A DNA stretch of 20,175 nt, taken from assembly GCA_051001995.1 (NCBI GenBank), contig JBPCMT010000031.1:1-20175 (forward strand), written 5' to 3'. Every line of letters starts with the position of its first letter. The first letter of the stretch is position 1. The notes beneath the pieces were generated by a model. It made no database searches. It saw only the letters and a list, made by a program, of their open reading frames with translations, and was not told the DNA's origin. Position numbers and translations under genes: made by a program. The DNA is from CAWEHQ01 sp051001995 (GTDB lineage: Bacteria > Actinomycetota > Thermoleophilia > Solirubrobacterales > Thermoleophilaceae). Positions 14,687 to 20,175 of the stretch are shown here, one piece after another.

Positions 14687-14700
14687 GAACCGAAGGTCGC
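14687..14700 (+). repeat. 14-bp internal copy of the attachment core
   Basis: GAACCGAAGGTCGC is identical to bases within attL and attR (the anticodon stem and variable loop of tRNA-Arg). It could be a second strand-exchange or binding site, or a trace of an earlier rearrangement. Chance is not excluded. Confidence 0.35.
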
Positions 14701-14753
14701 GGGGCGCGAAGTGTCAGTCGCGGAGCGGAGATACACAAGTGCGTTACACCGAG

Positions 14754-14772
14754 CGCCCTTGGTTTCGCCCTT
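14754..14772. repeat. Paired CGCCCTT heptamers upstream of the integrase operon
   Basis: CGCCCTT is at 14754-14760 and 14766-14772, with starts 12 bp apart; the second copy is followed by GTG, as in the left-end pair. The site is about 80 bp before the first gene of the integrase operon, where bound integrase or accessory protein could repress its own promoter. Confidence 0.5.
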
Positions 14773-14803
14773 GTGGTGCCAGGGAACGGTAAGGTAGACG
14801 CAC

Positions 14804-14817
14804 CGAACAGGTGTTCG
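14804..14817. promoter_or_regulatory. Palindrome upstream of the integrase operon
   Basis: CGAAC-AGGT-GTTCG is a perfect 5-bp inverted repeat about 36 bp before ATG 14853. It could be an operator or part of the mRNA leader. Confidence 0.35.
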
Positions 14818-14852
14818 TGTTACTACCCGTACAACCCACAGGAGGTAGGACG

Positions 14853-15293
14853 ATGGCTGTCAAGGCGACCAAGCAGCGTAGGCACGACGATGAAGCGCTC
14901 CGGCCGCGCGTAGTGGAGATGCGCCGCCAGGGGCAGAAGTGGAACGCGATCGCCGCCGATCTAGGCGTGACCGAGGGCAAGGCGCAGCTCCTACTCATGC
15001 AGGCGAACGTCCGGCCGAAGGACCGGCTCAAGGGTCGGACCGACAAGGAGCTAGCGGCGAGGATCGTCAAAGCTCGCGACGACAAGGGGTTGAGCTGGGG
15101 GCAGATCGTCGCCCGCTCCGGGCTCCCGCAGCCGCGCGCTCGGAAGCTCTACGCCGACGCGACCGGCCGTGACCACCGCGGTCGGCAGGCGCGCCGCGGC
15201 GGCGGCGAGCTGCTGAAGCGCAAGGCCGCGCCGACGACGACGACAACGACGAAGCGCCGCTCGGGCAAGGGCGCGAAGGGAGGGAGGTCCTGA
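14853..15293 (+). CDS. Basic HTH protein coupled to the integrase
   Basis: The 146-residue product is strongly basic. It has two likely helix-turn-helix units: VVEMRRQGQKWNAIAADLGVTEGKAQLLLM (about 20-50) and IVKARDDKGLSWGQIVARSGLPQPRARKLYADATG (about 70-105). A Lys/Arg/Thr-rich disordered tail with a run of threonines follows. ATG 14853 is six bases after AGGAGGT. Its stop overlaps the integrase start (TGATG), so the two are made together. The position and charge suggest an integrase accessory or directionality factor, or an autoregulator that binds the repeats just upstream. I know no named family for it. The frame's earlier TTG/GTG starts lack ribosome sites. Confidence 0.75.
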   Translation: MAVKATKQRRHDDEALRPRVVEMRRQGQKWNAIAADLGVTEGKAQLLLMQANVRPKDRLKGRTDKELAARIVKARDDKGLSWGQIVARSGLPQPRARKLYADATGRDHRGRQARRGGGELLKRKAAPTTTTTTKRRSGKGAKGGRS

Positions 15294-16498
15294 TGGCGAC
15301 TGGCATCCGTAAGCGCAGCTACAAGGACGACAAGGGGCGGGTCGTGCGCACCGTGTGGCGGGCCCGCTACCCGGACCCCGATCCGACGAAGCCGCCGACC
15401 GCGCAGATCGAGCGCGTCTTCCGGTCCAAGCAGGAGGCGCGCAACTGGATCGCGTTCCAGCGGACGGACGTGCTCGGCGGGCAGCACATCGACCCGCGGC
15501 GAGCCGACGTGCCGTTCGCCGTCCTCGTGGACGCCTGGAAGGCCAGGTGGATCAAGCTCGGGCCGAAGACGCGCGCCGGGTACGAGTCGATCCTGCGGCA
15601 CCACCTGATCCCGACGTTCGGCCACCGGCAGGTAAGCGAGATCACCACGCCCGTCGTTCAGCGCTACATCACGAACCTCTCCAAGAGCCGAGCGCCGGAC
15701 ACGGTACGCGGCGTCTACTCGGCGCTGCGCGTCGCCATGTCCGCCGGGGTGAAGGACGGGATCGTGAAGGTCAACCCCTGCGCCGACGTAGACCTGCCCG
15801 AGCCGACGCACGAGGAGATGGTCTTCCTGACGCACGAGGAGGTCCGCGCGGTCGCGGACGCGATCGACCCCTGGTGGCGGACGCTCGTGCTGACGGCGGC
15901 GTACACGGGGCTCCGCGCCGGTGAACTCGGCGGGCTCCGGCGCAAGTACCTGGATCCGCTGCGCGGGACGCTCCGCGTCGAGGAGACGCTCAAGCACGTC
16001 GGCCGGGAGCAAGCCGAAGGCGACCCTACGGCCATCGGTGATCGCGTCTTCGGCCCGCCGAAGTCGGAGCGGAGCCGCCGGACGGTCACGCTGCCGAGGT
16101 TCCTGCGCGAGATGCTGAAGGGGCACCTAGCCGACCCCTCCCCCGGCGGCAACGGTCCGGACGACCTCGTGTTCGTCGGCGTCATGGGCGGGCCGGTCCG
16201 GCAGGAGCTGTTCTACCGCCGGCACTTCAAGCCCGCGGTGAGGGCGGCGCTTCCGCCCGAGAAGCACCGGCTGCGGTTCCACGACCTCCGGCACACCTGC
16301 GTCGCGTTCCTGATTGACGCGAAGCGCCACCCCAAGGAGATCCAGGAGCAGCTAGGACACTCCTCGATCGAGGTCACGATGGACCGCTACGGCCACCTGA
16401 TGCCTCGCGCCGCCGAGGAGCTGGCGGCGGCGCTCGACGCCGGGTACCGCTCCGCGGACGGGAACGTCACGCAGCTCCGCCGGGCGGAGGACGCCTGA
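15293..16498 (+). CDS. int: Tyrosine-type site-specific integrase
   Basis: This is a phage-type integrase of 401 residues that would recombine the element's attP with the tRNA-Arg gene. Domains in order: an N-terminal arm-binding domain (about 1-60, with VWRARYPDPD and KQEARNWIAFQ), a core-binding SAM-like domain (about 75-165, with KTRAGYESILRHHLIPTFG) and the catalytic domain. The catalytic residues are all present: Arg208 in TGLRAGEL, Lys257 in PPKSERSRRTV, His330 and Arg333 in HDLRHT, His356 in LGHSS, and the nucleophile Tyr366 in MDRYGH. Start ATG 15293 overlaps the upstream stop. Unlike many islands, the gene is at the end far from the intact tRNA gene. Confidence 0.95.
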   Translation: MATGIRKRSYKDDKGRVVRTVWRARYPDPDPTKPPTAQIERVFRSKQEARNWIAFQRTDVLGGQHIDPRRADVPFAVLVDAWKARWIKLGPKTRAGYESILRHHLIPTFGHRQVSEITTPVVQRYITNLSKSRAPDTVRGVYSALRVAMSAGVKDGIVKVNPCADVDLPEPTHEEMVFLTHEEVRAVADAIDPWWRTLVLTAAYTGLRAGELGGLRRKYLDPLRGTLRVEETLKHVGREQAEGDPTAIGDRVFGPPKSERSRRTVTLPRFLREMLKGHLADPSPGGNGPDDLVFVGVMGGPVRQELFYRRHFKPAVRAALPPEKHRLRFHDLRHTCVAFLIDAKRHPKEIQEQLGHSSIEVTMDRYGHLMPRAAEELAAALDAGYRSADGNVTQLRRAEDA

Positions 16499-16662
16499 TG
16501 GCGCTCGTCTGGCTCGCGCTCGCCGCCTGGGTCTACCGCCGCGACGAGACGACCCGGCGGCTCGCGAACCGTGCGGCGCTCGCGCTCCTACCGTGGGTCC
16601 GGCGGGCGGTCGTGCTGGTGGTGATTCTGCTGGGCGGCCAGGAGACGGTTTTCAGGTTCTAG
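16498..16662 (+). CDS. 54-residue hydrophobic peptide coupled to the integrase
   Basis: ATG 16498 overlaps the integrase stop (TGATG) and opens 54 codons ending at TAG 16660. The product has a first hydrophobic stretch LVWLALAAWVY (3-13), a basic middle RRDETTRRLANR, and a second hydrophobic stretch around VVLVVILLGG (38-47). This is a two-helix or hairpin-like membrane peptide. Coupling to the integrase is the main evidence that it is translated. It could be a small toxin, holin-like or regulatory peptide, but no family is recognised. Confidence 0.5.
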   Translation: MALVWLALAAWVYRRDETTRRLANRAALALLPWVRRAVVLVVILLGGQETVFRF

Positions 16663-16702
16663 GGCCTCCAACTTCAAGCTGGGGCGGTACTCTTGAACTG
16701 CC

Positions 16703-17773
16703 ATGACGAGCAGTCCAAATCGACCGTTCCCGAGGCGCACCCTTGAGAATGCGCTCCGCATTCCTCGCGCGCTCCGCGAGCACAACGGGGGCCAACCGTG
16801 GCCGCCAGCCGAGGTTGCGAGGGCACTCGACCTAGGCGCTCAGAGCGGCAACTTCTTCTACTTGACGTCGGCGGCGAAGCAGTACGGGCTTACCGAAGGC
16901 ACTAGCCGCACATCTGAAATCGCTCTTACTGAACTCGGGCGGCGGGCAGTGTTTCCGAGCTCAGCGGAGGAGGAGCGAGCTGCTCTCCGAGATGCGTTCC
17001 TAAACGTTCAAGTCTTCCGTCAGGTGCTCCAGCACTACGGCGGCAACAACTTGCCTGATGCTCAGTACCGCGAGAACACGCTGTACACGAACTACTCGTT
17101 GGATCCGACCGTACAAGACGAGTTTGTCGAGCTGCTCGATAAGAACTGCCGCTTCGTTGGGATCGGCGAAACGTTCTCAGGCGACGGACGCGCCGACGGT
17201 GGTGCGCCTCGCGCCGAGGCGGCAAAAGCCGAAACGATCGCGACGCCGAAGGCAGCGGCCGCAGGGACCGCTCCAACCTGTTTCGTCATCATGCCCTTTG
17301 TCGAGCGTGATGACAGGAATCCGCCGGGCTTCTTCCGGGAAGTGCTGGAGAGCCTCTTTACCCCTGCGATAACGAGTGCTGGTCTTCAAGTCAGGACCGC
17401 CCAGCGACAGGGGAGCGACGTCATCCAGTCCACCATCATCAAAGAGTTGCTCGAAGCGGATCTTGTCCTCGCGGATCTGACCGAGCACAATCCGAACGTC
17501 CTCTTCGAGCTGGGGATGCGGATCGCGGAGGACAAGCCGACCGCGCTTGTTCGTGCGAAGGGCACCGGCCAGATCTTCGACGTGGACTACCTACTTCGTG
17601 TCGAGGACTACAGCCCGAACGTCTGGCCCTCAACCGTCAAGCGCGACGTTCCCCGCCTACAGGCGCACATCAAAGCCGCATGGGACAACCGCACGTCCGA
17701 CCGAACGTACCGGGGGATCCTGCTGGGCGGAGGCGCTCCCACAGACGGGGGCGCGCCGAGTCCCGCTGCATAG
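16703..17773 (+). CDS. Winged-helix plus TIR/nucleoside deoxyribosyltransferase-like effector (probable defence cargo)
   Basis: The 356-residue protein has three parts. An N-terminal winged-helix-like region (about 10-155; ENALRIPRALREHNG, FYLTSAAKQYGLTEG, TELGRRAV) resembles sensory domains of several defence proteins. An Ala/Gly-rich linker is at about 158-190. A C-terminal Rossmann-like domain follows, with FVIMPF (194-199) and ADLTEHNPNVLFELGMR (257-273). That signature is typical of bacterial TIR-like or deoxyribosyltransferase-like proteins in which the Glu (269) of FELG is the likely catalytic residue acting on a nucleotide such as NAD or a nucleoside. It lies between integrase and attR, the usual cargo slot, and appears less GC-rich than its neighbours. 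A TACTCT (16688-16693) suggests a leaderless promoter of its own. Confidence 0.75.
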   Translation: MTSSPNRPFPRRTLENALRIPRALREHNGGQPWPPAEVARALDLGAQSGNFFYLTSAAKQYGLTEGTSRTSEIALTELGRRAVFPSSAEEERAALRDAFLNVQVFRQVLQHYGGNNLPDAQYRENTLYTNYSLDPTVQDEFVELLDKNCRFVGIGETFSGDGRADGGAPRAEAAKAETIATPKAAAAGTAPTCFVIMPFVERDDRNPPGFFREVLESLFTPAITSAGLQVRTAQRQGSDVIQSTIIKELLEADLVLADLTEHNPNVLFELGMRIAEDKPTALVRAKGTGQIFDVDYLLRVEDYSPNVWPSTVKRDVPRLQAHIKAAWDNRTSDRTYRGILLGGGAPTDGGAPSPAA

Positions 17774-17777
17774 AGAC

Positions 17778-17820
17778 CGCCCTAGATCCGCCCTTGAGCG
17801 GGTCGATAAGGGCACGGATC
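17778..17820. repeat. Right-end CGCCCTW pair within an inverted repeat
   Basis: CGCCCTA (17778-17784) and CGCCCTT (17789-17795) start 11 bp apart, matching the left-end pair; GACCGCCCTA (17775-17784) also recurs at 7825. GATCCG-CCCTT (17785-17795) is mirrored by AAGGG-CA-CGGATC (17808-17820), so a hairpin or paired binding site is possible, and it may also end transcription of the effector gene. Downstream, CGTGGTA occurs at 17823 and 17843. The rest of 17774-18043 holds only attR and no gene. Confidence 0.5.
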
Positions 17821-17928
17821 GGCGTGGTAGCTAGCGGTTCGTCGTGGTACCGAAAAGCGGCGCGTTAGCTGGGAAAAACGGCGAGGCGCGGAGCGCCGCG
17901 GTACTTTGTGGATACGACGCCGGACCGG

Positions 17929-17973
17929 CTACGGAACCGAAGGTCGCAGGTTCGAATCCTGCCGGGCGTGCTC
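17929..17973 (+). repeat. attR: right 45-bp attachment repeat (tRNA-Arg fragment)
   Basis: This is identical to 7563-7607. It comprises the tRNA-Arg sequence from the anticodon loop to just past the 3' end. The 5' half is absent, so it is not a working tRNA gene. It marks where the original 3' end of the host tRNA gene was pushed by the insertion. Confidence 0.95.
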
Positions 17974-18043
17974 GCAAGGCACCTCGCACGACTCGCATCT
18001 CGACGCGCCTGGGTCAGCGACACGCTCGAACTACCCTTCGCAC

Positions 18044-18949
18044 ATGACCGACGGCTGCGTGCGGATCACGGAGTTCACGGACCCCGCGTGCCCGTGGGCC
18101 TTCAGCGCCGAGCCCTCGCGCCGTCGCCTCGATTGGCTCTACGAGGGTTGGCTTGAGTGGGTTCCTCGCATGGTGGTGCTGGCGGACACGGCGGCCGACT
18201 ACGCCGACCGCGGGCTCACCCCCGAGGCGCTCTCCGAGTCCTACGGTCGCATCGCCTCCGAGCACGGGATGCCGATCGACACGGAGCTGCGACCGCGGGT
18301 TGCCGGCACACGTGAGGCATGTCGGGCGATCGTCGCCGCACGGCTTCACGCCGCCGAGCGCACGACCCGGCGGTTGCTGCGCTCGTTGCGCGTCCGCAAC
18401 TTCGCGGGGGAGCTCCTCGACGACCCGCAGACGATCATCCACGCCGCGCATGACGCGGGCGTCGAGCCCGAGCAGCTCGAGTGCTGGGGCGACGACCCGG
18501 ATGTGACGCGCGAGCTGCGCGAGGATATGGTGGCCGCGCGGGCGCCGATGGCGGCGGCGCGGGTGCTCGACCACAAGCTCGCCAACTGGTCGGGAGGCCG
18601 CCGCTACACGTGTCCGAGCTACGAGATCACTCGGCTCAGCGACGGGGTGACGATCTCAGTGCCCGGCTTCCAGCCGTTCGCCGTCTACGACACGACCCTC
18701 GCCAACCTCGTTCCGGGGCTCGACCGCCGCGACCCGCCCGGGTCGGTCGAGGAGGTGCTGCGTTGGTCCGCTGTGCCATTGGCGACAGAGGAAGTCGCCG
18801 TGGTCTGCGACATCGACCGAGACCGCGCCCGCCAGGAGCTCGGGCGCGTGGCGGTCGAGCACCACGTGGGAGCCGATGGCTTCTGGAGCCTGCCGGTCAC
18901 GGACGCGCCCGCGGGCGGACCTTCGAGCGCCGCCGTGACCGTTACCTGA
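18044..18949 (+). CDS. DsbA/FrnE-like thioredoxin-fold protein with a single active-site cysteine
   Basis: The 301-residue product begins with a beta strand RITEFTDPACPWAFSAEP. This is the FrnE/DsbA-type active-site region, but CPWA stands in place of CPWC, so only Cys16 remains. A helical insertion (about 60-160) with ACRAIVAARLHAAERTTRRLLRSLR fits the DsbA family alpha domain. The thioredoxin fold resumes at about 190 (SYEITRLSDGVTISVPGFQPFAVYDTTLANLVP). The C-terminal 70 residues (VEEVLRWSAVPLATEEVAVVCD) resemble a small HTH domain. Without a second cysteine it is unlikely to be a disulfide oxidase and may be an isomerase or glutathione-type enzyme. It is the first host gene after attR. 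Confidence 0.8.
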   Translation: MTDGCVRITEFTDPACPWAFSAEPSRRRLDWLYEGWLEWVPRMVVLADTAADYADRGLTPEALSESYGRIASEHGMPIDTELRPRVAGTREACRAIVAARLHAAERTTRRLLRSLRVRNFAGELLDDPQTIIHAAHDAGVEPEQLECWGDDPDVTRELREDMVAARAPMAAARVLDHKLANWSGGRRYTCPSYEITRLSDGVTISVPGFQPFAVYDTTLANLVPGLDRRDPPGSVEEVLRWSAVPLATEEVAVVCDIDRDRARQELGRVAVEHHVGADGFWSLPVTDAPAGGPSSAAVTVT

Positions 18950-18972
18950 GGGCCGCTGGCCCAGTACCTGTG

Positions 18973-18993
18973 CTGTGCTACGCTGTAACACAG
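18973..18993. promoter_or_regulatory. Operator-like palindrome and extended -10 of the toxin-antitoxin operon
   Basis: CTGTGCTA and TAACACAG match at 7 of 8 positions around CGCTG, ending one base before the antitoxin ATG. Inside it, TGC-TACGCT (18976-18984) fits an extended -10, giving a leaderless or nearly leaderless transcript. Binding by the antitoxin would block transcription, the usual autoregulation of such operons. Confidence 0.55.
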
Positions 18994-18994
18994 A

Positions 18995-19417
18995 ATGCCG
19001 AGTCGCCACCTTTCCGTTCGAATCGCGGACGCGACCTTTCGCCGCCTACAGCAGCGGAGCGAGGCGCTAGGCCAACCGCGCTCGCGACTTGCCGAGCGAT
19101 TCCTCGACGAGGGGCTGCGGATGGAGGAGCACCCCGGCATCGTCTTTCGTCCTGGCCCGGCGGGTCGCCGCCCGGCCATCGTCAACGGGCCGGACGTCTG
19201 GGAGGTCATCGGCGTGTTTCGCGAGCTTGACGCCTCCGGCGAGGAGGCCATCGGCGAGACCGCCGAGCTGACCGGGTTGGATGGTCGGCAAGTCCGGGCG
19301 GCCGTCCGCTACTACGCCGACTTCCGGCGGGAGATCGATGAGTGGATCGAGCGTGCGCGCGCTGAGGCCGACCGCGCCGAGCAGGACTTCAAGCGGCGTC
19401 AGACCGTCCTTGCTTGA
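18995..19417 (+). CDS. VapB45-like antitoxin (ribbon-helix-helix plus DUF433-like part)
   Basis: The N-terminal segment PSRHLSVRIADATFRRLQQRSEALGQPRSRLAERFLDEGLRM (about 2-45) looks like a ribbon-helix-helix DNA-binding domain. The rest (HPGIVFRPGPAGRRPAIVNGPDVWEVI, then GLDGRQVRAAVRYYADFRREIDEWI) is the DUF433/VapB45-type region that pairs with DUF5615 toxins. A charged helix closes the 140 residues and could insert into the toxin. It starts one base after an operator-like palindrome, and its end overlaps the toxin start by 4 bases (TTGA), as expected for an antitoxin made first. Confidence 0.82.
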   Translation: MPSRHLSVRIADATFRRLQQRSEALGQPRSRLAERFLDEGLRMEEHPGIVFRPGPAGRRPAIVNGPDVWEVIGVFRELDASGEEAIGETAELTGLDGRQVRAAVRYYADFRREIDEWIERARAEADRAEQDFKRRQTVLA

Positions 19418-19785
19418 GGCTCCTGCTCGACCAGATGTGGCCGCCGTGGATGGCGGAGCATCTGCGCCGGAAGGGACACAACGTCGAGGGCGTGGTCGAG
19501 CGCGACGATCTGATCGGCGAGCCGGACGAGGTCGTCTTCGAGGCGGCTCAGAACGAGCAGCGTGCCGTCGTCACCGAGAACCTGCCCGACTACCGGCAGC
19601 TGGCGAACGAGGCACTCGCAATGGGTGAGTCCCATCACGGCCTCGTCTTGACGAGCAACCGGTCGTGGCCTCGGCATCGCCGTGACACGGCTGCCGCTCT
19701 GGCCACAGCGCTCGATGAGCTCCTGAACCAGCGTCCGGCCGACGACGCCCTGCTGAATCAAGAGTGGTGGCCACGACGAGCTTGA
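19414..19785 (+). CDS. VapC45-like DUF5615 PIN-type toxin
   Basis: The 123-residue product begins MRLLLDQMWPPWMAEHLRRKGHNVEGV, the start typical of DUF5615 PIN-like ribonucleases, with the first catalytic Asp at 6. The second acidic region is in AVVTENLPDYRQL (about 51-63), where the family has a T-x-N-x-x-D/E block. PIN toxins cut RNA, commonly tRNA or rRNA, and stop translation when free of antitoxin. Start is TTG 19414, overlapping the antitoxin stop. The RNA target cannot be read from sequence. Confidence 0.82.
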   Translation: MRLLLDQMWPPWMAEHLRRKGHNVEGVVERDDLIGEPDEVVFEAAQNEQRAVVTENLPDYRQLANEALAMGESHHGLVLTSNRSWPRHRRDTAAALATALDELLNQRPADDALLNQEWWPRRA

Positions 19786-19846
19786 GGAACGATGGAGGAG
19801 CCTTCGCGTCACACCACGGCGAAGTCAGATCGGAGGCACTAACGAC

Positions 19847-19996
19847 CTTCTCGACGCTCTTCTCGGTCATCCCGCCCTCCGCGGGGTCCTCCTCATGACC
19901 GAAGGTCGTGACCGAATCGAGGTCTCGCGGGACGGTCACGCGCCGCAGCGGGTCCGGCACGAGCGGCAGCCGCGGCAGCGATGGAGGCAGGCGCAC
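19847..19996 (-). pseudogene. Probable N-terminal remnant of a serine hydrolase (beta-lactamase-like) gene
   Basis: The minus-strand frame from ATG 19996 reads LPLVPDPLRRVTVPRDLDSV and then GHEEDPAEGGMTEKSVEKVV. To my memory this matches the N-terminal region of actinobacterial EstB/serine-hydrolase-type proteins. After about residue 50 the family-like sequence ends, and the rest of the frame is antisense to the toxin gene. The catalytic SxxK region is missing, so this would be a gene cut off when the toxin-antitoxin pair arrived or after a deletion. The identification needs a homology search. Confidence 0.4.
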
Positions 19997-20048
19997 TGGC
20001 GCGCGAGCCTATCCCGGCGGGCGGAGGCGAGGCACCTAGGCTTGGCGC

Positions 20049-20175
20049 ATGGACCAGCTCATTCAGATCGTCGGCGCCGTGCTCATCCTGATCGCGTTCA
20101 TCGCCGCTCAGGCCGGCAGGCTCTCGCCGCATGCGCTCAGCTACGTCGTCCTCAACCTGGTCGGCTCGCTCGTCC
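20049..20175 (+). CDS. CBU_0592-like small membrane protein (partial, 3' end outside window)
   Basis: ATG 20049 opens a frame to the window end. Visible residues begin MDQLIQIVGAVLILIAFIAAQAGRL, with a transmembrane helix at about 4-22, then SYVVLNLVGSLV starting a second helix. The pattern of a first helix with a following polar turn, then a helix containing LNLxGS, is like the CBU_0592 family of small membrane proteins. It is divergent from the truncated hydrolase remnant, and its function is unknown. Confidence 0.65.
   Translation, partial: MDQLIQIVGAVLILIAFIAAQAGRLSPHALSYVVLNLVGSLV

Larger units (their letters stand above)
14409..14852. other. 444-bp gene-free regulatory region before the integrase operon
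   Basis: I find no convincing gene here; the open frames are Arg/Pro/Ser-rich shadows. The region separates the minus-strand membrane protein from the rightward integrase operon, so both promoters should lie here. It contains tandem and inverted GGTAACC repeats, a 14-bp match to the attachment core, a CGCCCTT pair and a CGAAC/GTTCG palindrome, all listed separately. A replication origin could also be here. Confidence 0.6.

Noticed and set aside
14409..14738. N-terminal extension of the minus-strand membrane protein
   Set aside because: The extra residues are Arg/Ser/Pro-rich without pattern, and they cover the repeat block. The ATG at 14408 starts a coherent membrane protein.
7608..17928. 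Complete prophage
   Set aside because: No portal, protease, capsid, tail, tape-measure or lysis genes are visible in any frame, so it cannot make particles on its own.
17929..17973. Second tRNA-Arg gene
   Set aside because: Only the part from the anticodon loop onward is present. The acceptor 5' strand, D arm and 5' anticodon stem are missing, so it is an attachment-site fragment.

Overview
The window is GC-rich and codes almost wall to wall. Its gene content (NADH dehydrogenase genes nuoA/nuoB, an RsbW-type anti-sigma kinase, several lipoproteins, an AbiEi-like/DUF559 protein, a VapBC45-like toxin-antitoxin pair) suggests a high-GC actinobacterium, perhaps of the Thermoleophilia/Solirubrobacterales type. 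That placement is an inference from gene content and composition only.

The left flank (1-7530) is host chromosome. It holds nuoB (partial) and nuoA on the minus strand, a small membrane protein, a flavin reductase-like protein divergent from an RsbW-like kinase, and a cupredoxin lipoprotein divergent from a cytochrome c lipoprotein. Next come serS (with no ordinary start codon visible), tRNA-Ser(TGA), a lipoprotein, two small charged proteins, tRNA-Ser(GCT), an AbiEi-like/DUF559 protein, a VOC protein and tRNA-Arg(ACG).

From 7563 to 17973 lies an integrated mobile element. A 45-bp copy of the 3' part of the tRNA-Arg gene is repeated exactly at both ends, and the two copies are 10,366 bp apart. 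Nearly all element genes point right and overlap by a few bases: small HTH protein, terminase small subunit, terminase large subunit, a 67-aa acidic protein, a coiled-coil protein, a zinc-ribbon/TOPRIM primase, a DUF3987 helicase-like ATPase and a 233-aa unknown. A minus-strand two-helix membrane protein and a 444-bp regulatory gap follow. Then come a basic HTH protein, a tyrosine integrase and a 54-aa two-helix peptide in one coupled string, and last a winged-helix/TIR- or deoxyribosyltransferase-like effector placed as cargo next to the right attachment site. No portal, capsid, protease or tail genes are present. The best reading is a phage-satellite-like island that replicates and starts packaging itself but needs a helper's particles, and that carries a probable anti-phage gene. 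A prophage that lost its structural block is the main alternative.

The element has unusual nucleic-acid architecture. Paired CGCCCTW heptamers one helical turn apart occur at both ends and before the integrase operon. The primase has a leader peptide whose reading frame runs through a Shine-Dalgarno hairpin with a GUAA loop. An 18-bp inverted repeat after the helicase gene has a third copy touching the next ribosome binding site. CTAG is about five times denser than in the flanks.

The right flank (17974-20175) is host again: a DsbA/FrnE-like protein, the toxin-antitoxin pair, a probable truncated serine hydrolase remnant, and the start of a small membrane protein cut by the window end.
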